From assembly GCA_031253955.1 (NCBI GenBank), contig JAIRVJ010000082.1, forward strand, positions 1 through 34,241: a stretch of 34,241 nucleotides of DNA. The letters run 5' to 3'. The position numbers and the translations under genes were made by a program. Positions 7,917 through 16,676 of this stretch are shown here, piece by piece (the first letter of the stretch is position 1; each line of letters opens with the position of its first letter). This DNA is from Burkholderiaceae bacterium (GTDB lineage: Bacteria > Pseudomonadota > Gammaproteobacteria > Burkholderiales > Burkholderiaceae_C). The notes beneath the pieces are model-generated. The model was not told where the DNA came from and did not search any database. It worked only from the letters and a program-made list of their open reading frames with translations.

Positions 7917-8190
7917 AGAACGTGTTTACGATCTCGTTTTGATATGCCGCGTCATTGCCGCGCAGGCGCACAGCCACCCACTTGAAGAAGTGCGCTGTTT
8001 TGCGCGCTGCGCCGTTTAGCTCCCTCCCCCGCGCGCGGGGGAGGGTTGGGGTGGGGGCGCACGGTGCTGAAACAGGCGCCGGGTTTGCGATGCGCCGCTG
8101 CCCCCCATCCCCGCCTTCCCCCGCGTGCGGGGAAGGAGAAAAAGCCAAGCACGCGCCCGCACGCCCGCGCCGGGATCGCAAACACGTTCT
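7917..8190. repeat. R4 composite element B with nested R3-like and R2 repeats
   Basis: The gap 7835-8216 (382 bp) holds no gene. Its main content is this element: ends AGAACGTGTTTACGATCTCG (7917-7936) and the inverse ending at 8190. Inside lie half of an R3 unit (from 7952), a short inverted motif CACTTGAAGAAGTGCG, and an R2 two-armed repeat (about 8021-8137). The block 7952-8190 recurs almost unchanged at 32905-33145. The organisation is that of repeats nested in repeats. Confidence 0.8.
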
Positions 8191-8216
8191 TATTATCTTG
8201 AACACACGAATTGAAA

Positions 8217-9419
<1,203 letters not shown>

Positions 9420-9424
9420 TCAAG

Positions 9425-9509
9425 CCGTCCTTCCCGCGCAGGCGGGAATCCAGCGAGCGTTGTGGCAAGAGGTGACGTTCATGGATTCCCGCCTGCGCGG
9501 GAATGACGG
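9425..9509. repeat. R3 paired inverted repeat
   Basis: A 28-bp arm at 9425-9452 (CCGTCCTTCCCGCGCAGGCG...) is inverted at 9482-9509 with one mismatch. Each arm is itself a small hairpin (TTCCCGCGCAGGCGGGAA). It lies between the TPR-methyltransferase stop codon (9516) and tgt. Confidence 0.85.
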
Positions 9510-9515
9510 AATAAA

Positions 9516-10856
9516 TCAGGCCGCGAAGGGCTTGCGCGCGGTGACCAGAAAGCCCGGCAGCGGTGCATCGTTTTCCATGCGCAGCGCGGGCAACTGTTCG
9601 ATCTGGATGTCGGCAAAACCGGCTTGGCGGCACTGGCGCTCCACCGCCGTGTCGCGGTGCGCGTAGCGGCTGGATGGGCGGCGCAGCGCCAGGTCGGGTT
9701 CGCCTTCTTGCGCCGCCTCGCACGAGAAGATGAAATGGCCGCCCGGCTTGAGAATGCGCAGCGCGTTGGGGATGACGGGGGTGAGATCGCCTACGTAAAT
9801 CAGCGCGTCCAGACAGGTGATGGCTTCGTAGTGGTCCGCCGGCGTGTCGCGCAGCGCATCCAGCAGGTTGACGGCGTGAAAGCGCGCATAGATCCGGTGC
9901 CGCGCCGCCTGCTCGATCATCTTGCGCGACAAGTCCACGCCGATGATGAAGCCGTCGATCGGCCCCAGATACACCCCCAGCAGCCCGGTGCCGCAGCCCA
10001 GGTCGAGCAGGTTAAATTTCTTGTCCGGGTGCAGTTCGAGCAGCTTTTGCGCAACCCGCTCGGGCACTTTGTATTTGAGACCGCGCACCAGGTGCAGGTC
10101 GAACCGCTCGGCATACTGGTCGAACAGCGACGTGATCACCGGCGCTGGTTGCGTGGGCGGCGTTTGGCCGTGGGCCAGCGCGTGCAGGTAGCGCACCATC
10201 GCGTCACCGGGGAAACGCTCAATCAGCGCCTGTGCCTGCGCCTGGGCGGCCTGCGTGTCTTCCAGGCCCAGGCTGCATCGCAGCAAGCCTTGCAGCGCCA
10301 GCGGGTTGTCCGGATCGATGGCCGCCGCTGCCCGATAGTGCTCGCGGGCGCGGGCGAAATCCTTTTGCCGCTCATGCTGCCTGCCCAGCACCAACTGGTA
10401 ACGTATATCGTCCGGACGCAGCCGCGCGCCAGCCTCGGCCCAAGCCAGCGCCTCCTGCGCCGCTTTGGCGCTCTCGGCAATGGCAATGGCGCGGTCGAGC
10501 GCGCCCGCGTCTTGCGGCGCCAGTGCCACCGCGCTTTTGGCCAGCGCCAGCGCCTCGGCCAATTCGTCCTTGCCGCCCTTGCGCGCCAGTGCCAGGCCCA
10601 ACTCGATCATCGCTGCGTGCCAGCGCGGCGCCAGCGCCAGCGCGCGGCGGCCCGCTGCCACCGCGCCATCCGGATTGCCCGCGCGGCTGGCCAGAATTAT
10701 TCCCAACATGAAGATGCGCGCATCGCGCGGCGCGGTGCGTTGCGCCGCGTTCAGGGCGGTGGCGGCCTCTTGCAGGCGGCCTGCGCCGATCAGTTGATGA
10801 ACGCGCCGCATTTCGGCGGCCATGGGGTCGGAAGGCGGGGTGGGAGTGGAGTTCAT
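9516..10856 (-). CDS. TPR-repeat protein with C-terminal SAM-dependent methyltransferase domain
   Basis: A 446-residue two-part protein. The first 240 residues or so are Ala-rich helical repeats of TPR type (for example HERQKDFARAREHYRAAAAI followed by DPDN). The second half is a class I methyltransferase: LLDLGCGTGLLGVYL is the SAM-binding motif I, then IIGVDLSRKMIEQA, AITCLDALIYVGDL and ALRILKPGGHFIFSCEA. The linking segment LFDQYAERFDLHLVRGLKYK is typical of the predicted TPR-repeat methyltransferases (COG4976-like). The acceptor is unknown; the TPR region probably binds a protein partner. The start is ATG 10856 with only a weak ribosome site. It may be co-transcribed with tgt, 126 bp downstream. 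Confidence 0.82.
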   Translation of the reverse strand: MNSTPTPPSDPMAAEMRRVHQLIGAGRLQEAATALNAAQRTAPRDARIFMLGIILASRAGNPDGAVAAGRRALALAPRWHAAMIELGLALARKGGKDELAEALALAKSAVALAPQDAGALDRAIAIAESAKAAQEALAWAEAGARLRPDDIRYQLVLGRQHERQKDFARAREHYRAAAAIDPDNPLALQGLLRCSLGLEDTQAAQAQAQALIERFPGDAMVRYLHALAHGQTPPTQPAPVITSLFDQYAERFDLHLVRGLKYKVPERVAQKLLELHPDKKFNLLDLGCGTGLLGVYLGPIDGFIIGVDLSRKMIEQAARHRIYARFHAVNLLDALRDTPADHYEAITCLDALIYVGDLTPVIPNALRILKPGGHFIFSCEAAQEGEPDLALRRPSSRYAHRDTAVERQCRQAGFADIQIEQLPALRMENDAPLPGFLVTARKPFAA

Positions 10857-10961
10857 ACCGTGTGTTCAATCGCGCCGGCCAGACCGCCAAGGCGCCGCGT
10901 GGTTGAGGCAGGGGGCGGATTATCCCGTATTGCCTGACTCGCCTGAAGCAGAACTACTTAA

Positions 10962-11047
10962 TTGATAGCTTATTACCGGTGCGTATATTGATTTTGCGAT
11001 ATAAAAAACCAAAAAATACATATTAAATTTCGGCAATATGCTATCAA
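10962..11047. repeat. R1 AT-rich inverted repeat, copy 2
   Basis: TTGATAGC (10962-10969) is inverted as GCTATCAA (11040-11047), with a very AT-rich core (GCGATATAAAAAACC and similar). It lies 34 bp beyond the 3' end of the small exported protein gene. Confidence 0.75.
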
Positions 11048-11081
11048 ACAAGGAGTCTATTCTTTCGCTGGTCACACGCTT

Positions 11082-11609
11082 TCAGTTTGTTTCGGTTTCC
11101 CATAGCTCAAACCGGATGAGCGCACCTTGGCGCCACGTGGCGCTTACGCTGAAACAACGGTCCGATGTCTCGCCATGGAGTGGCTCTTGAAAGCAGCGCC
11201 ACCATTGCCCCGGTTTTTCCTTGGCAAAACCGAGAGACTTCAAACGCCGTTTCACCGCCGTCTCATTGGCAAAGCCGTTGATCGCGGCACCAAGCGCGGC
11301 ACGGTTGCGCCGCGCGGCGGCGCAACGCCTGTCGCCCGCCGGCGTGATGCGTACACCATAGACGATCTCGCCGACCCAAAGCTCGCCGGAAATGAAATAG
11401 ACGTCGCGCGGGCCCATGCGGGTCTGGACGACATAGCACACCTTGGTTTCGCTCTCTCCCGCATCGCCTGTCTGCCAGCGCGTGGCTTGGCCGAAACGCT
11501 CCACCACGGCGTTCAAAGATGTTTCGTTGAACACGACACCGGCGAATTCGAGCGGCGGAGCGCCGGGGCCAAGCGCGGCGGCAAGAAGAAGCACGGGAAG
11601 CATGACCAT
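11082..11609 (-). CDS. Exported hypothetical protein with four cysteines
   Basis: I do not recognise a family. From ATG 11609 it gives 175 residues; a TTG at 11630 would add seven. The first 18 or so residues (MVMLPVLLLAAALGPGAP) form a hydrophobic signal-like segment, so the protein is probably periplasmic. There are four Cys in the mature part (KVCYVVQTRMG, DRRCAAARRN, WRCFQEPL, DRCFSVSATW), an even number that would suit two disulfides. The middle contains DVYFISGELWVGEIVYGVRI, a beta-rich stretch. It begins 23 bp beyond the hemA stop codon in the same direction, so read-through from hemA is likely. Confidence that it is a gene rests on the signal segment, the even composition and the placement. 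Confidence 0.55.
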   Translation of the reverse strand: MVMLPVLLLAAALGPGAPPLEFAGVVFNETSLNAVVERFGQATRWQTGDAGESETKVCYVVQTRMGPRDVYFISGELWVGEIVYGVRITPAGDRRCAAARRNRAALGAAINGFANETAVKRRLKSLGFAKEKPGQWWRCFQEPLHGETSDRCFSVSATWRQGALIRFELWETETN

Positions 11610-11632
11610 CTTCGCATCCGTAGTGTGCAAAT

Positions 11633-12898
11633 TCAGCCGCGCAAAAACATCTTCCTGACCGACTCCGCCACCTGCGGCCGCGTTTGCGGCGAGGCGGCGT
11701 GCAGCTCGGTCAGCGCGCCGTGCAGCATTTTCTGGGTCAGCGCACGGGTCAGGCTGTCGAGCACGGCTTCGGCTTCCTCTCCGCGCGCCAGGCGTTTGCG
11801 GGCCTGGGCCAGCTCAAGGGCGCGCCAGTGTTCGGCCTGGCTATTGAGCTGCCGGATGAGCGGCACCACGCCATGCACTGGGTCGCGCTGATCGACCCAG
11901 TGCATGAAGCTTTGCACGCCGGCGTCGATGATCGCCTCGGCCTGCGCCACGGCGGCCTGGCGGCTGGCCTGCCCGACTTCGACCACGCCGGCCAGATCGT
12001 CCACGGTGTAGAGGAACACGTCTTGCAGATGCCCGACTTCCGGCTCGATGTCGCGCGGCACCGCCAGATCGACCATGAACATGGGCCGGTAGCGGCGCTT
12101 TTTCAGCGCCCGCTCCACCGCGCCCAAACCGATGATGGGCAAGGTGCTGGCGGTGCAGCTGATCACGGCGTCGAACTCGTGCAGGCGCTCGGGCAAATCG
12201 GCCAGCCGCATCACCTCCGCGCCGAACTTGCCGGCCAGATGCTCGCCGCGCTCCAGCGTGCGGTTGGCAATGCTGATGGACTTGGGGCTGCGCGCGGCAA
12301 AGTGCGTGGCGGCCAGCTCGATCATTTCGCCCGCGCCGACGAATAACACGCCGATGGCGGCCATATCCTCGAACAACCCGGCGGCCAGCCGCACGGCGGC
12401 GGCGGCCATGCTGATGCTGTGCGCGCCGATCTCGGTCGAGGAGCGCACCTGCTTGGCCACGGCAAAGCTACGCTGGAACAACTGGTTGAGCGTTTGCCCC
12501 AGCGCGCCCGCGTCTTCGGCGGCGCGCACGGCGCTTTTCATCTGGCCGAGGCTCTGCGGTTCGCCCAGCACCATGCTGTCCAGCCCGCTGGCCACGCGGA
12601 AGGCATGGCGGGCGGCCTGGCTGCCCTCCAGCACGTAGGTATGCTCGCGCAGCGCGGGCGCGGACACTTGGCCTGAGCGCGCCAGCCAGTCGAGCGTGTG
12701 GCCCACCTGCGGCGCGTCGCTGGCGCAGTAGATTTCGGTGCGGTTGCAGGTGGACAAAATGGCCGCTTCCGGGTGCTGCGCGTGCGAGCGGCGCAACCCG
12801 TGCAGCGCCGGCGCCAACTGGTCGAGCGCGAACGCGAACCGCCCGCGCAAATCGAGCGGCGCCGTGGTGTGATTAAGCCCAAGCGTCCAGACGGCCAT
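11633..12898 (-). CDS. hemA: Glutamyl-tRNA reductase
   Basis: A 421-residue enzyme of the C5 pathway. It reduces glutamyl-tRNA(Glu) with NADPH to glutamate-1-semialdehyde, the first committed step of tetrapyrrole synthesis. ATG 12898 gives [20 protein letters not shown], the canonical N-terminus; an upstream in-frame extension is not family-like. The catalytic Cys51 is in [11 protein letters not shown]. Other motifs are [19 protein letters not shown], the NADPH loop [23 protein letters not shown] and the C-terminal dimerisation helix. In many betaproteobacteria prfA and hemK follow hemA; here a small exported unknown gene follows after 23 bp. The gene diverges from a small membrane-protein gene. 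Confidence 0.96.
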   Translation of the reverse strand: MAVWTLGLNHTTAPLDLRGRFAFALDQLAPALHGLRRSHAQHPEAAILSTCNRTEIYCASDAPQVGHTLDWLARSGQVSAPALREHTYVLEGSQAARHAFRVASGLDSMVLGEPQSLGQMKSAVRAAEDAGALGQTLNQLFQRSFAVAKQVRSSTEIGAHSISMAAAAVRLAAGLFEDMAAIGVLFVGAGEMIELAATHFAARSPKSISIANRTLERGEHLAGKFGAEVMRLADLPERLHEFDAVISCTASTLPIIGLGAVERALKKRRYRPMFMVDLAVPRDIEPEVGHLQDVFLYTVDDLAGVVEVGQASRQAAVAQAEAIIDAGVQSFMHWVDQRDPVHGVVPLIRQLNSQAEHWRALELAQARKRLARGEEAEAVLDSLTRALTQKMLHGALTELHAASPQTRPQVAESVRKMFLRG

Positions 12899-12931
12899 GG
12901 TGGGGCGGATTATAAAATTCGAGGTGTTTTG

Positions 12932-12981
12932 GTTGAGCGTGGTGCGAGGCGCAGCTTGCAAAAGAAGTTCCCACGCTCAAC
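12932..12981. repeat. Inverted repeat of GTTGAGCGTGG in the hemA divergent region
   Basis: GTTGAGCGTGG (12932-12942) is perfectly inverted as CCACGCTCAAC (12971-12981), and a further ACGCTCAAC follows at 12994-13002. The same GTTGAGCG unit occurs in tandem at the end of nnrS (3500-3535). A role as operator or as a drifting minisatellite cannot be separated from sequence alone. Confidence 0.6.
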
Positions 12982-13021
12982 GCGCAACCCCAAACGCTCA
13001 ACCTGCTTCAAGAACACACCC

Positions 13022-13294
13022 GTGGATTGGCTGCCTCTGCTCTGGCATCTGCCCGGCTTCGCGGCCCCAGCGCTGGCCGTGGGTTTTGGGCTGGCTTGCG
13101 CGGGTGCGTGGTCTTCAAGAAAAAGCCAGCCTTTCATCCGCGCCTTGCTGGAGCATACCGCCATCAATTTCAGCGCCGGCCTGAGCGCGCTGGCGCTCGG
13201 CCTTATCCTTACCGGGCACGACGGCAGGATCATCACTTACTTGGCGATGGTGGCCGCCACGGCGCTGGCGCAGGTGCTGCGCTGGGGGCGTTGA
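13022..13294 (+). CDS. Small integral membrane protein of unknown function
   Basis: A 90-residue open frame from GTG 13022, reading (M)DWLPLLWHLPGFAAPALAVG and so on, with about three hydrophobic helices (residues 4-28, 45-62 and 68-85). A longer version of the frame begins inside hemA on the other strand and is not credible. A small membrane protein divergent from hemA is something I associate with relatives in this order, but I cannot name its function. The ribosome site is weak. The stop codon lies in a CGTTGAGCG unit, and an R1 repeat follows 17 bp later. Confidence 0.6.
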   Translation: MDWLPLLWHLPGFAAPALAVGFGLACAGAWSSRKSQPFIRALLEHTAINFSAGLSALALGLILTGHDGRIITYLAMVAATALAQVLRWGR

Positions 13295-13311
13295 GCGCCA
13301 AGCGATGCCAC

Positions 13312-13374
13312 AAAATTAATAGCTGCATTGCCAATGCTTAGTGCAGATTTTTGAACAAAAACCTGATTAGATAA
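13312..13374. repeat. R1 AT-rich repeat, copy 3 (one clear end)
   Basis: The left end AAATTAATAGCTGCATTGCC matches the R1 consensus AATAGCTnnnTnCC. The right end is not recognisable, so the copy is partial or decayed. It lies between two converging genes. Confidence 0.55.
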
Positions 13375-13385
13375 ATATTTCAGAT

Positions 13386-13616
13386 CCGTCATCCCCGCGC
13401 AGGCGCATAAATGCTAACTTGGGATAAGTGTGCAGTTTTCTCCCTCCCCCGCGTGCGGGGGAGGGCTGGGGTGGGGGCGCACGGCGCTGGAAGAAGCGCT
13501 GCGTTTGCAATGCGTCGCTGCCCCCTTCCCAACCTTCCCCCGCAAGCGGGGGAAGGGACAAAACGCCAACGATTTGTCCTTAAGTTAGCGTCTATGCGCC
13601 TTCGCGGGAATGACGG
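13386..13616. repeat. Composite element: 35-bp R3-type inverted arms around an R2 repeat
   Basis: The gap 13295-13765 (471 bp) contains no gene. Within it, 13386-13420 (starting CCGTCATCCCCGCGCAGGCG, ending GCTAACTT) is inverted at 13582-13616 with few mismatches. Between the arms lies a complete R2 element (13441-13557). The arrangement parallels element B at 7917-8190. The rest of the gap holds R1 copy 3 and a palindrome at 13659-13672. Confidence 0.8.
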
Positions 13617-13652
13617 GGAAAGAGCGCGCGGCCGGGGGTTGTGCTTGTCTGA

Positions 13653-13680
13653 GGTATGTACCTAATCAGGTAAAAATACC
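13653..13680. promoter_or_regulatory. Orphan palindrome TACCTAATCAGGTA
   Basis: TACCTAATCAGGTA (13659-13672) is symmetric at 12 of 14 positions. It is framed by GGTAT (13653-13657) and its inverse ATACC (13676-13680). It looks like a binding site for a dimeric regulator, yet no gene starts nearby: the flanking genes converge. The regulator is unknown. Confidence 0.4.
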
Positions 13681-13765
13681 GCAAACACATACGAGTCTTT
13701 GGCACACAGCTACAAAAACCGTAGCCTTCTTTCTGAGCGCTCACTGCCAAGCGCCCAACCTTGCC

Positions 13766-14545
13766 TCACCTCAACCTCGCCAGCCGCTCGCGCCCGGCTT
13801 GGGCGGCTTCGGACTGAGGGTAGTTCTTGATGAGCGTTTCCAGCGTGGCGCGGGCGGCTCGCGTGTCTTTGAGTTCGATCTGGCAGTTGGCGATGGACAG
13901 GAGCGATTCCGCCGCCTTGGTGTGGTTGGGCGCGGCGGTGAGCAGGGAGCGGAAATTGGTGATCGCCTCCCGGTAGTTGCGCGTGGCGTATTGCGCGTTG
14001 CCTAGCCAGAACAGGGCCGAGGGCGCCTGGCTGCTGCGCGGATAACGCTTGATGAAGGCGGCAAAGCCGGTTTGCGCGGCGGCGTAGTTGCCCGCGCGAA
14101 ACACGGCCAGCGCGTCTTCGTAAGCCTTGCTTTCGTCATCGATGGCGGCATCGGCGTCGGCGCCCTGCGGCGGGGCCGAGGCCAGGCCACTGCCGGCTTC
14201 GAGCTTTTTCACACGCTCGTCGAGCGCCTGGAGGTTCTCTTGCTGGCTGCGCTGCAAGTCCACGTCGCGTTCGATCTGCTCCTGCTGGCCGCGCGAGCGC
14301 GCCAGATCGTCCTTGAGCGCCTGAATCTGCTGCTGCAAATCGAGCATGTTGCGGCGCAGCCCGGCGTTTTCTTCCACCAGCCGGTTTTGCGCCGTGACGG
14401 CGGCATCGAACCGCTGGCGCAAGTCGATGATGGCGCGCCGCGCCTCGTCGTCGCCGAAAAGATCGGCTCGCGCGCCTGCGCTGATGACCAGCGCGGCCAG
14501 CGCCAGCATGCCGGCGCGCAGCAGCCGCAAGGAAGTGGTGCGCAT
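13766..14545 (-). CDS. cpoB: Cell division coordinator CpoB (Tol-Pal system protein YbgF)
   Basis: A periplasmic protein of 259 residues that links peptidoglycan synthesis with Tol-Pal-driven outer-membrane constriction. ATG 14545 is favoured because GAGG lies six bases upstream; ATG 14551 is also in frame. Residues 1-26 or so form a signal peptide ending SAGARA. Residues 30-110 are a coiled coil rich in Gln and Leu (the trimerisation region), followed by a Pro/Ala linker and about three TPR units (KAYEDALAVFRAGNYAAAQT, FWLGNAQYATRNYREAI, ANCQIELKDTRAARATLETL). It starts 8 bp beyond the pal stop codon, clearly in one operon with tolB and pal. Confidence 0.93.
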   Translation of the reverse strand: MRTTSLRLLRAGMLALAALVISAGARADLFGDDEARRAIIDLRQRFDAAVTAQNRLVEENAGLRRNMLDLQQQIQALKDDLARSRGQQEQIERDVDLQRSQQENLQALDERVKKLEAGSGLASAPPQGADADAAIDDESKAYEDALAVFRAGNYAAAQTGFAAFIKRYPRSSQAPSALFWLGNAQYATRNYREAITNFRSLLTAAPNHTKAAESLLSIANCQIELKDTRAARATLETLIKNYPQSEAAQAGRERLARLR

Positions 14546-14553
14546 CGTCATCC

Positions 14554-15087
14554 TCAACGGTGACTGAATTCAACGCGGCGGTTCTTGGCGTAGGCTTCTT
14601 CCGTCGTGCCCTGCACCGCCGGTTTTTCCTTGCCGAAGCTGACGGCTTCCATCTGCGCGTCGTTCACGCCCAGGATGGTGAGCGCGCGGCGCACGGCTTC
14701 GGCGCGCTTTTGGCCCAGGGCCAGGTTGTATTCGCGGCTGCCGCGCTCGTCGGTGTGGCCTTCGAGCACCACGTGGCGCTTGGCATCCATCCGCACAAAG
14801 CGCGCCTGCGCTTCCACCACCGGCTGGTATTCGGGCTTGACGATGAAGCTGTCGAAGTCGAAATAGACCACCTTGTCCACGCCGGGCGGGCCGGCCATGT
14901 CGCCCGCGCCGCCGCCGCTTGGCACCTGCGTGACCGAACCTTGGCCCACACCCTGGGCGTTGGCGTCCGTAGTGGTGGCGGCAGCGTTGCCGCCGCCTTG
15001 CTGCTCGATCGGTGGATCGAGCTTGGTGCTGGAGCAGCCAGCCAGGGCAACCGCCAGGGCGGCGGCCAGCCAATAGGTCTTGCGCAT
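14554..15087 (-). CDS. pal: Peptidoglycan-associated lipoprotein Pal
   Basis: A 177-residue outer-membrane lipoprotein of the Tol-Pal complex. The signal peptide MRKTYWLAAALAVALAGC has its lipobox Cys at residue 18. A low-complexity Gly/Ala/Thr linker leads to the OmpA-like domain with VVYFDFDSF and the peptidoglycan-binding motif GHTDERGSREYNLALGQKRA, ending in NRRVEFSHR. The length is normal. It lies between tolB (63 bp upstream) and cpoB (8 bp downstream) in the same direction. The longer open frame upstream overlaps the tolB 3' end and is not credible. Confidence 0.96.
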   Translation of the reverse strand: MRKTYWLAAALAVALAGCSSTKLDPPIEQQGGGNAAATTTDANAQGVGQGSVTQVPSGGGAGDMAGPPGVDKVVYFDFDSFIVKPEYQPVVEAQARFVRMDAKRHVVLEGHTDERGSREYNLALGQKRAEAVRRALTILGVNDAQMEAVSFGKEKPAVQGTTEEAYAKNRRVEFSHR

Positions 15088-15149
15088 GATGAGGTTCTTT
15101 CCTGTGCCTTGTGAAGGGAAATGATGAAGGAGGTTGACGGGCATGGCCC

Positions 15150-16442
15150 TCAACGCTGGAACGGCGCCCACGCCGGTTCCAGAATTTCGCCGCCTTGGGC
15201 GGCCAGCCGGGTCTTGATTTTGCCATCCAGCGTGGTCGTCATCAGCGCGCTGCGCCCGCCTTGCTCGGTGGCATAAACGATCAGCCGGCTGTTGGGAGCA
15301 AAACTGGGGCATTCGTCCGCGTCGGTATCGGTCAGCGGCGTGGCCTGGCCCGAAGCCATATCCTGCAAATGCAACCGGTACGCGCCGCCGATGCGCGCGA
15401 TGAACGCCATCCACTTGCCGTCCGGGCTGATTTTGGGCGAGACGTTGTAGCCGCCGGCAAAGCTCACGCGCTGCGGCGCGCCGCCGGCAGCCGGCATACG
15501 GTAAATCTGCGGCGCGCCGCCGCGGTCGCTGACGAAGTAGATGTCCGCCCCGTCGGGCGAGAAAACCGGCTCGGTATCAATGCTCTGCGACTGCGTTAGG
15601 CGCTTAGGTTCACCCCCGCCCGCGCCGATCAGGTAAAGCTGCGAGCCGCCGTCGCGCGAGAGCGTCACGGCCAGGCGGCTGCCGTCGGGCGACCAGGCCG
15701 GCGCGCTGTTGGAGCCGCGAAAGTTGGCCAGCAAACGCCGCTTTCCGGTCGCCACGTCGTGCACATACACCACAGGCTTGCGCGCCTCGAACGACACGTA
15801 GGCCAGTTGCGCGCCATCGGGCGACCAGGCCGGCGAGATGATCGGCTCCGGGCTAGCCAGCGCGGCTTGGGCGTTTTCGCCGTCCGCGTCGGCCACCCAG
15901 AGCGTGTAACGCCCGCCCGTCTTGGTGACGTAGGCCAGGCGGGTAGAAAAAACGCCTTTGTCGCCGGTCAGTTTCTCGTAGATGTAGTCGGCGATCTTGT
16001 GCGCCGACAGCCGCAAGTCGGACTGCGGCGTCACGTAGCCCTGCCCGCCCAGGTCTTCGCCCTGCACCACGTCCCACAGCCGGAAGCGCACGTCGTAGCG
16101 GCCATCGGCCAGGCGGGCGATGCCCCCGGCAGCCAGCGAATCGACCGCCAGGCCGCGCCACACGCTCATGTTCGGCCGCGTGGTTTCATCCACCGCGCCC
16201 TGGCCGACCGAATCAATCAGGCGAAACAGGCCGGAGCGTTCCAGATCGGCGCGCACAATGGCGCTGACCGGCTGCGGCGCCGCCCCCTCGCCGCGCATGG
16301 GCGCCACGGCAATCGGCAACTGCCGCAAACCCACCCCCGACACCTCCACCCGGAACTGCGCCATCGCCGGCCAGCAAGGCAAGGCCGCGAGCGCGGCGAT
16401 CCAATGACGGCGGGATGGCGAAAACGCGGAAAGAGACTTCAT
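15150..16442 (-). CDS. tolB: Tol-Pal system beta-propeller protein TolB
   Basis: A 430-residue periplasmic protein that binds Pal and the TolA/TolQR machinery. ATG 16442 gives MKSLSAFSPSRRHWIAALAA with a signal peptide ending near WPAMAQ. An N-terminal TolB domain (FRVEVSGVG, IPIAVAPM-like stretch, GLFRLID) is followed by a six-bladed propeller with repeated SPDG blocks (PAWSPDGAQLAY, PAWSPDGSRLAV, PVFSPDGADIYF, PKISPDGKWMAF). tolQ, tolR and tolA, which normally precede tolB, are not present; the 234 bp upstream hold only a decayed R1 repeat and then msbA. It heads the tolB-pal-cpoB unit. Confidence 0.97.
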   Translation of the reverse strand: MKSLSAFSPSRRHWIAALAALPCWPAMAQFRVEVSGVGLRQLPIAVAPMRGEGAAPQPVSAIVRADLERSGLFRLIDSVGQGAVDETTRPNMSVWRGLAVDSLAAGGIARLADGRYDVRFRLWDVVQGEDLGGQGYVTPQSDLRLSAHKIADYIYEKLTGDKGVFSTRLAYVTKTGGRYTLWVADADGENAQAALASPEPIISPAWSPDGAQLAYVSFEARKPVVYVHDVATGKRRLLANFRGSNSAPAWSPDGSRLAVTLSRDGGSQLYLIGAGGGEPKRLTQSQSIDTEPVFSPDGADIYFVSDRGGAPQIYRMPAAGGAPQRVSFAGGYNVSPKISPDGKWMAFIARIGGAYRLHLQDMASGQATPLTDTDADECPSFAPNSRLIVYATEQGGRSALMTTTLDGKIKTRLAAQGGEILEPAWAPFQR

Positions 16443-16605
16443 GCGGAGCGCGCGGATTGAACAGGGCTGATTTTGGAGATTGCCGATTGTATGTAGATGA
16501 GGCTGCCGGGTCGGATCATGCCGGTTCAGATCAATTCGGCGGCAAAGTATGAAGATTTTTCGGAACCGCTTTATTGAGAAGCCCATGAAATGACGGCTCA
16601 TTCCG

Positions 16606-16669
16606 GTTTGGCTGTTTACAAGTAAAACCGGTTAAATTCCATAATTTACTTGGGATATAAGCTATTAAA
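16606..16669. repeat. R1 AT-rich repeat, copy 4 (decayed)
   Basis: AAGCTATTAAA (16658-16668) is a clear right end. A weak left end (TTTGGCTGTTTACAAG, from 16606) resembles the AATAGCTGTTTGCC start of copy 6. The element lies 7 bp beyond the msbA stop codon. The remaining upstream stretch to tolB (16443-16605) shows no gene I can support. Confidence 0.5.
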
Positions 16670-16676
16670 AAAAGAG

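Noticed and set aside
6484-8019. 511-residue plus-strand frame overlapping the molybdopterin subunit
   Set aside because: Frame-shifted shadow rich in Arg/Ala/Gly that runs on into repeat element B.
12698-13021. Extended N-terminus for the small membrane protein at 13022-13294
   Set aside because: The extension is antisense to hemA and basic/low-complexity; the hydrophobic helices begin only after GTG 13022.
13386-13616. CRISPR-like array of repeats
   Set aside because: Repeats are inverted and nested, not regularly spaced direct repeats with unique spacers, and no cas gene is nearby.
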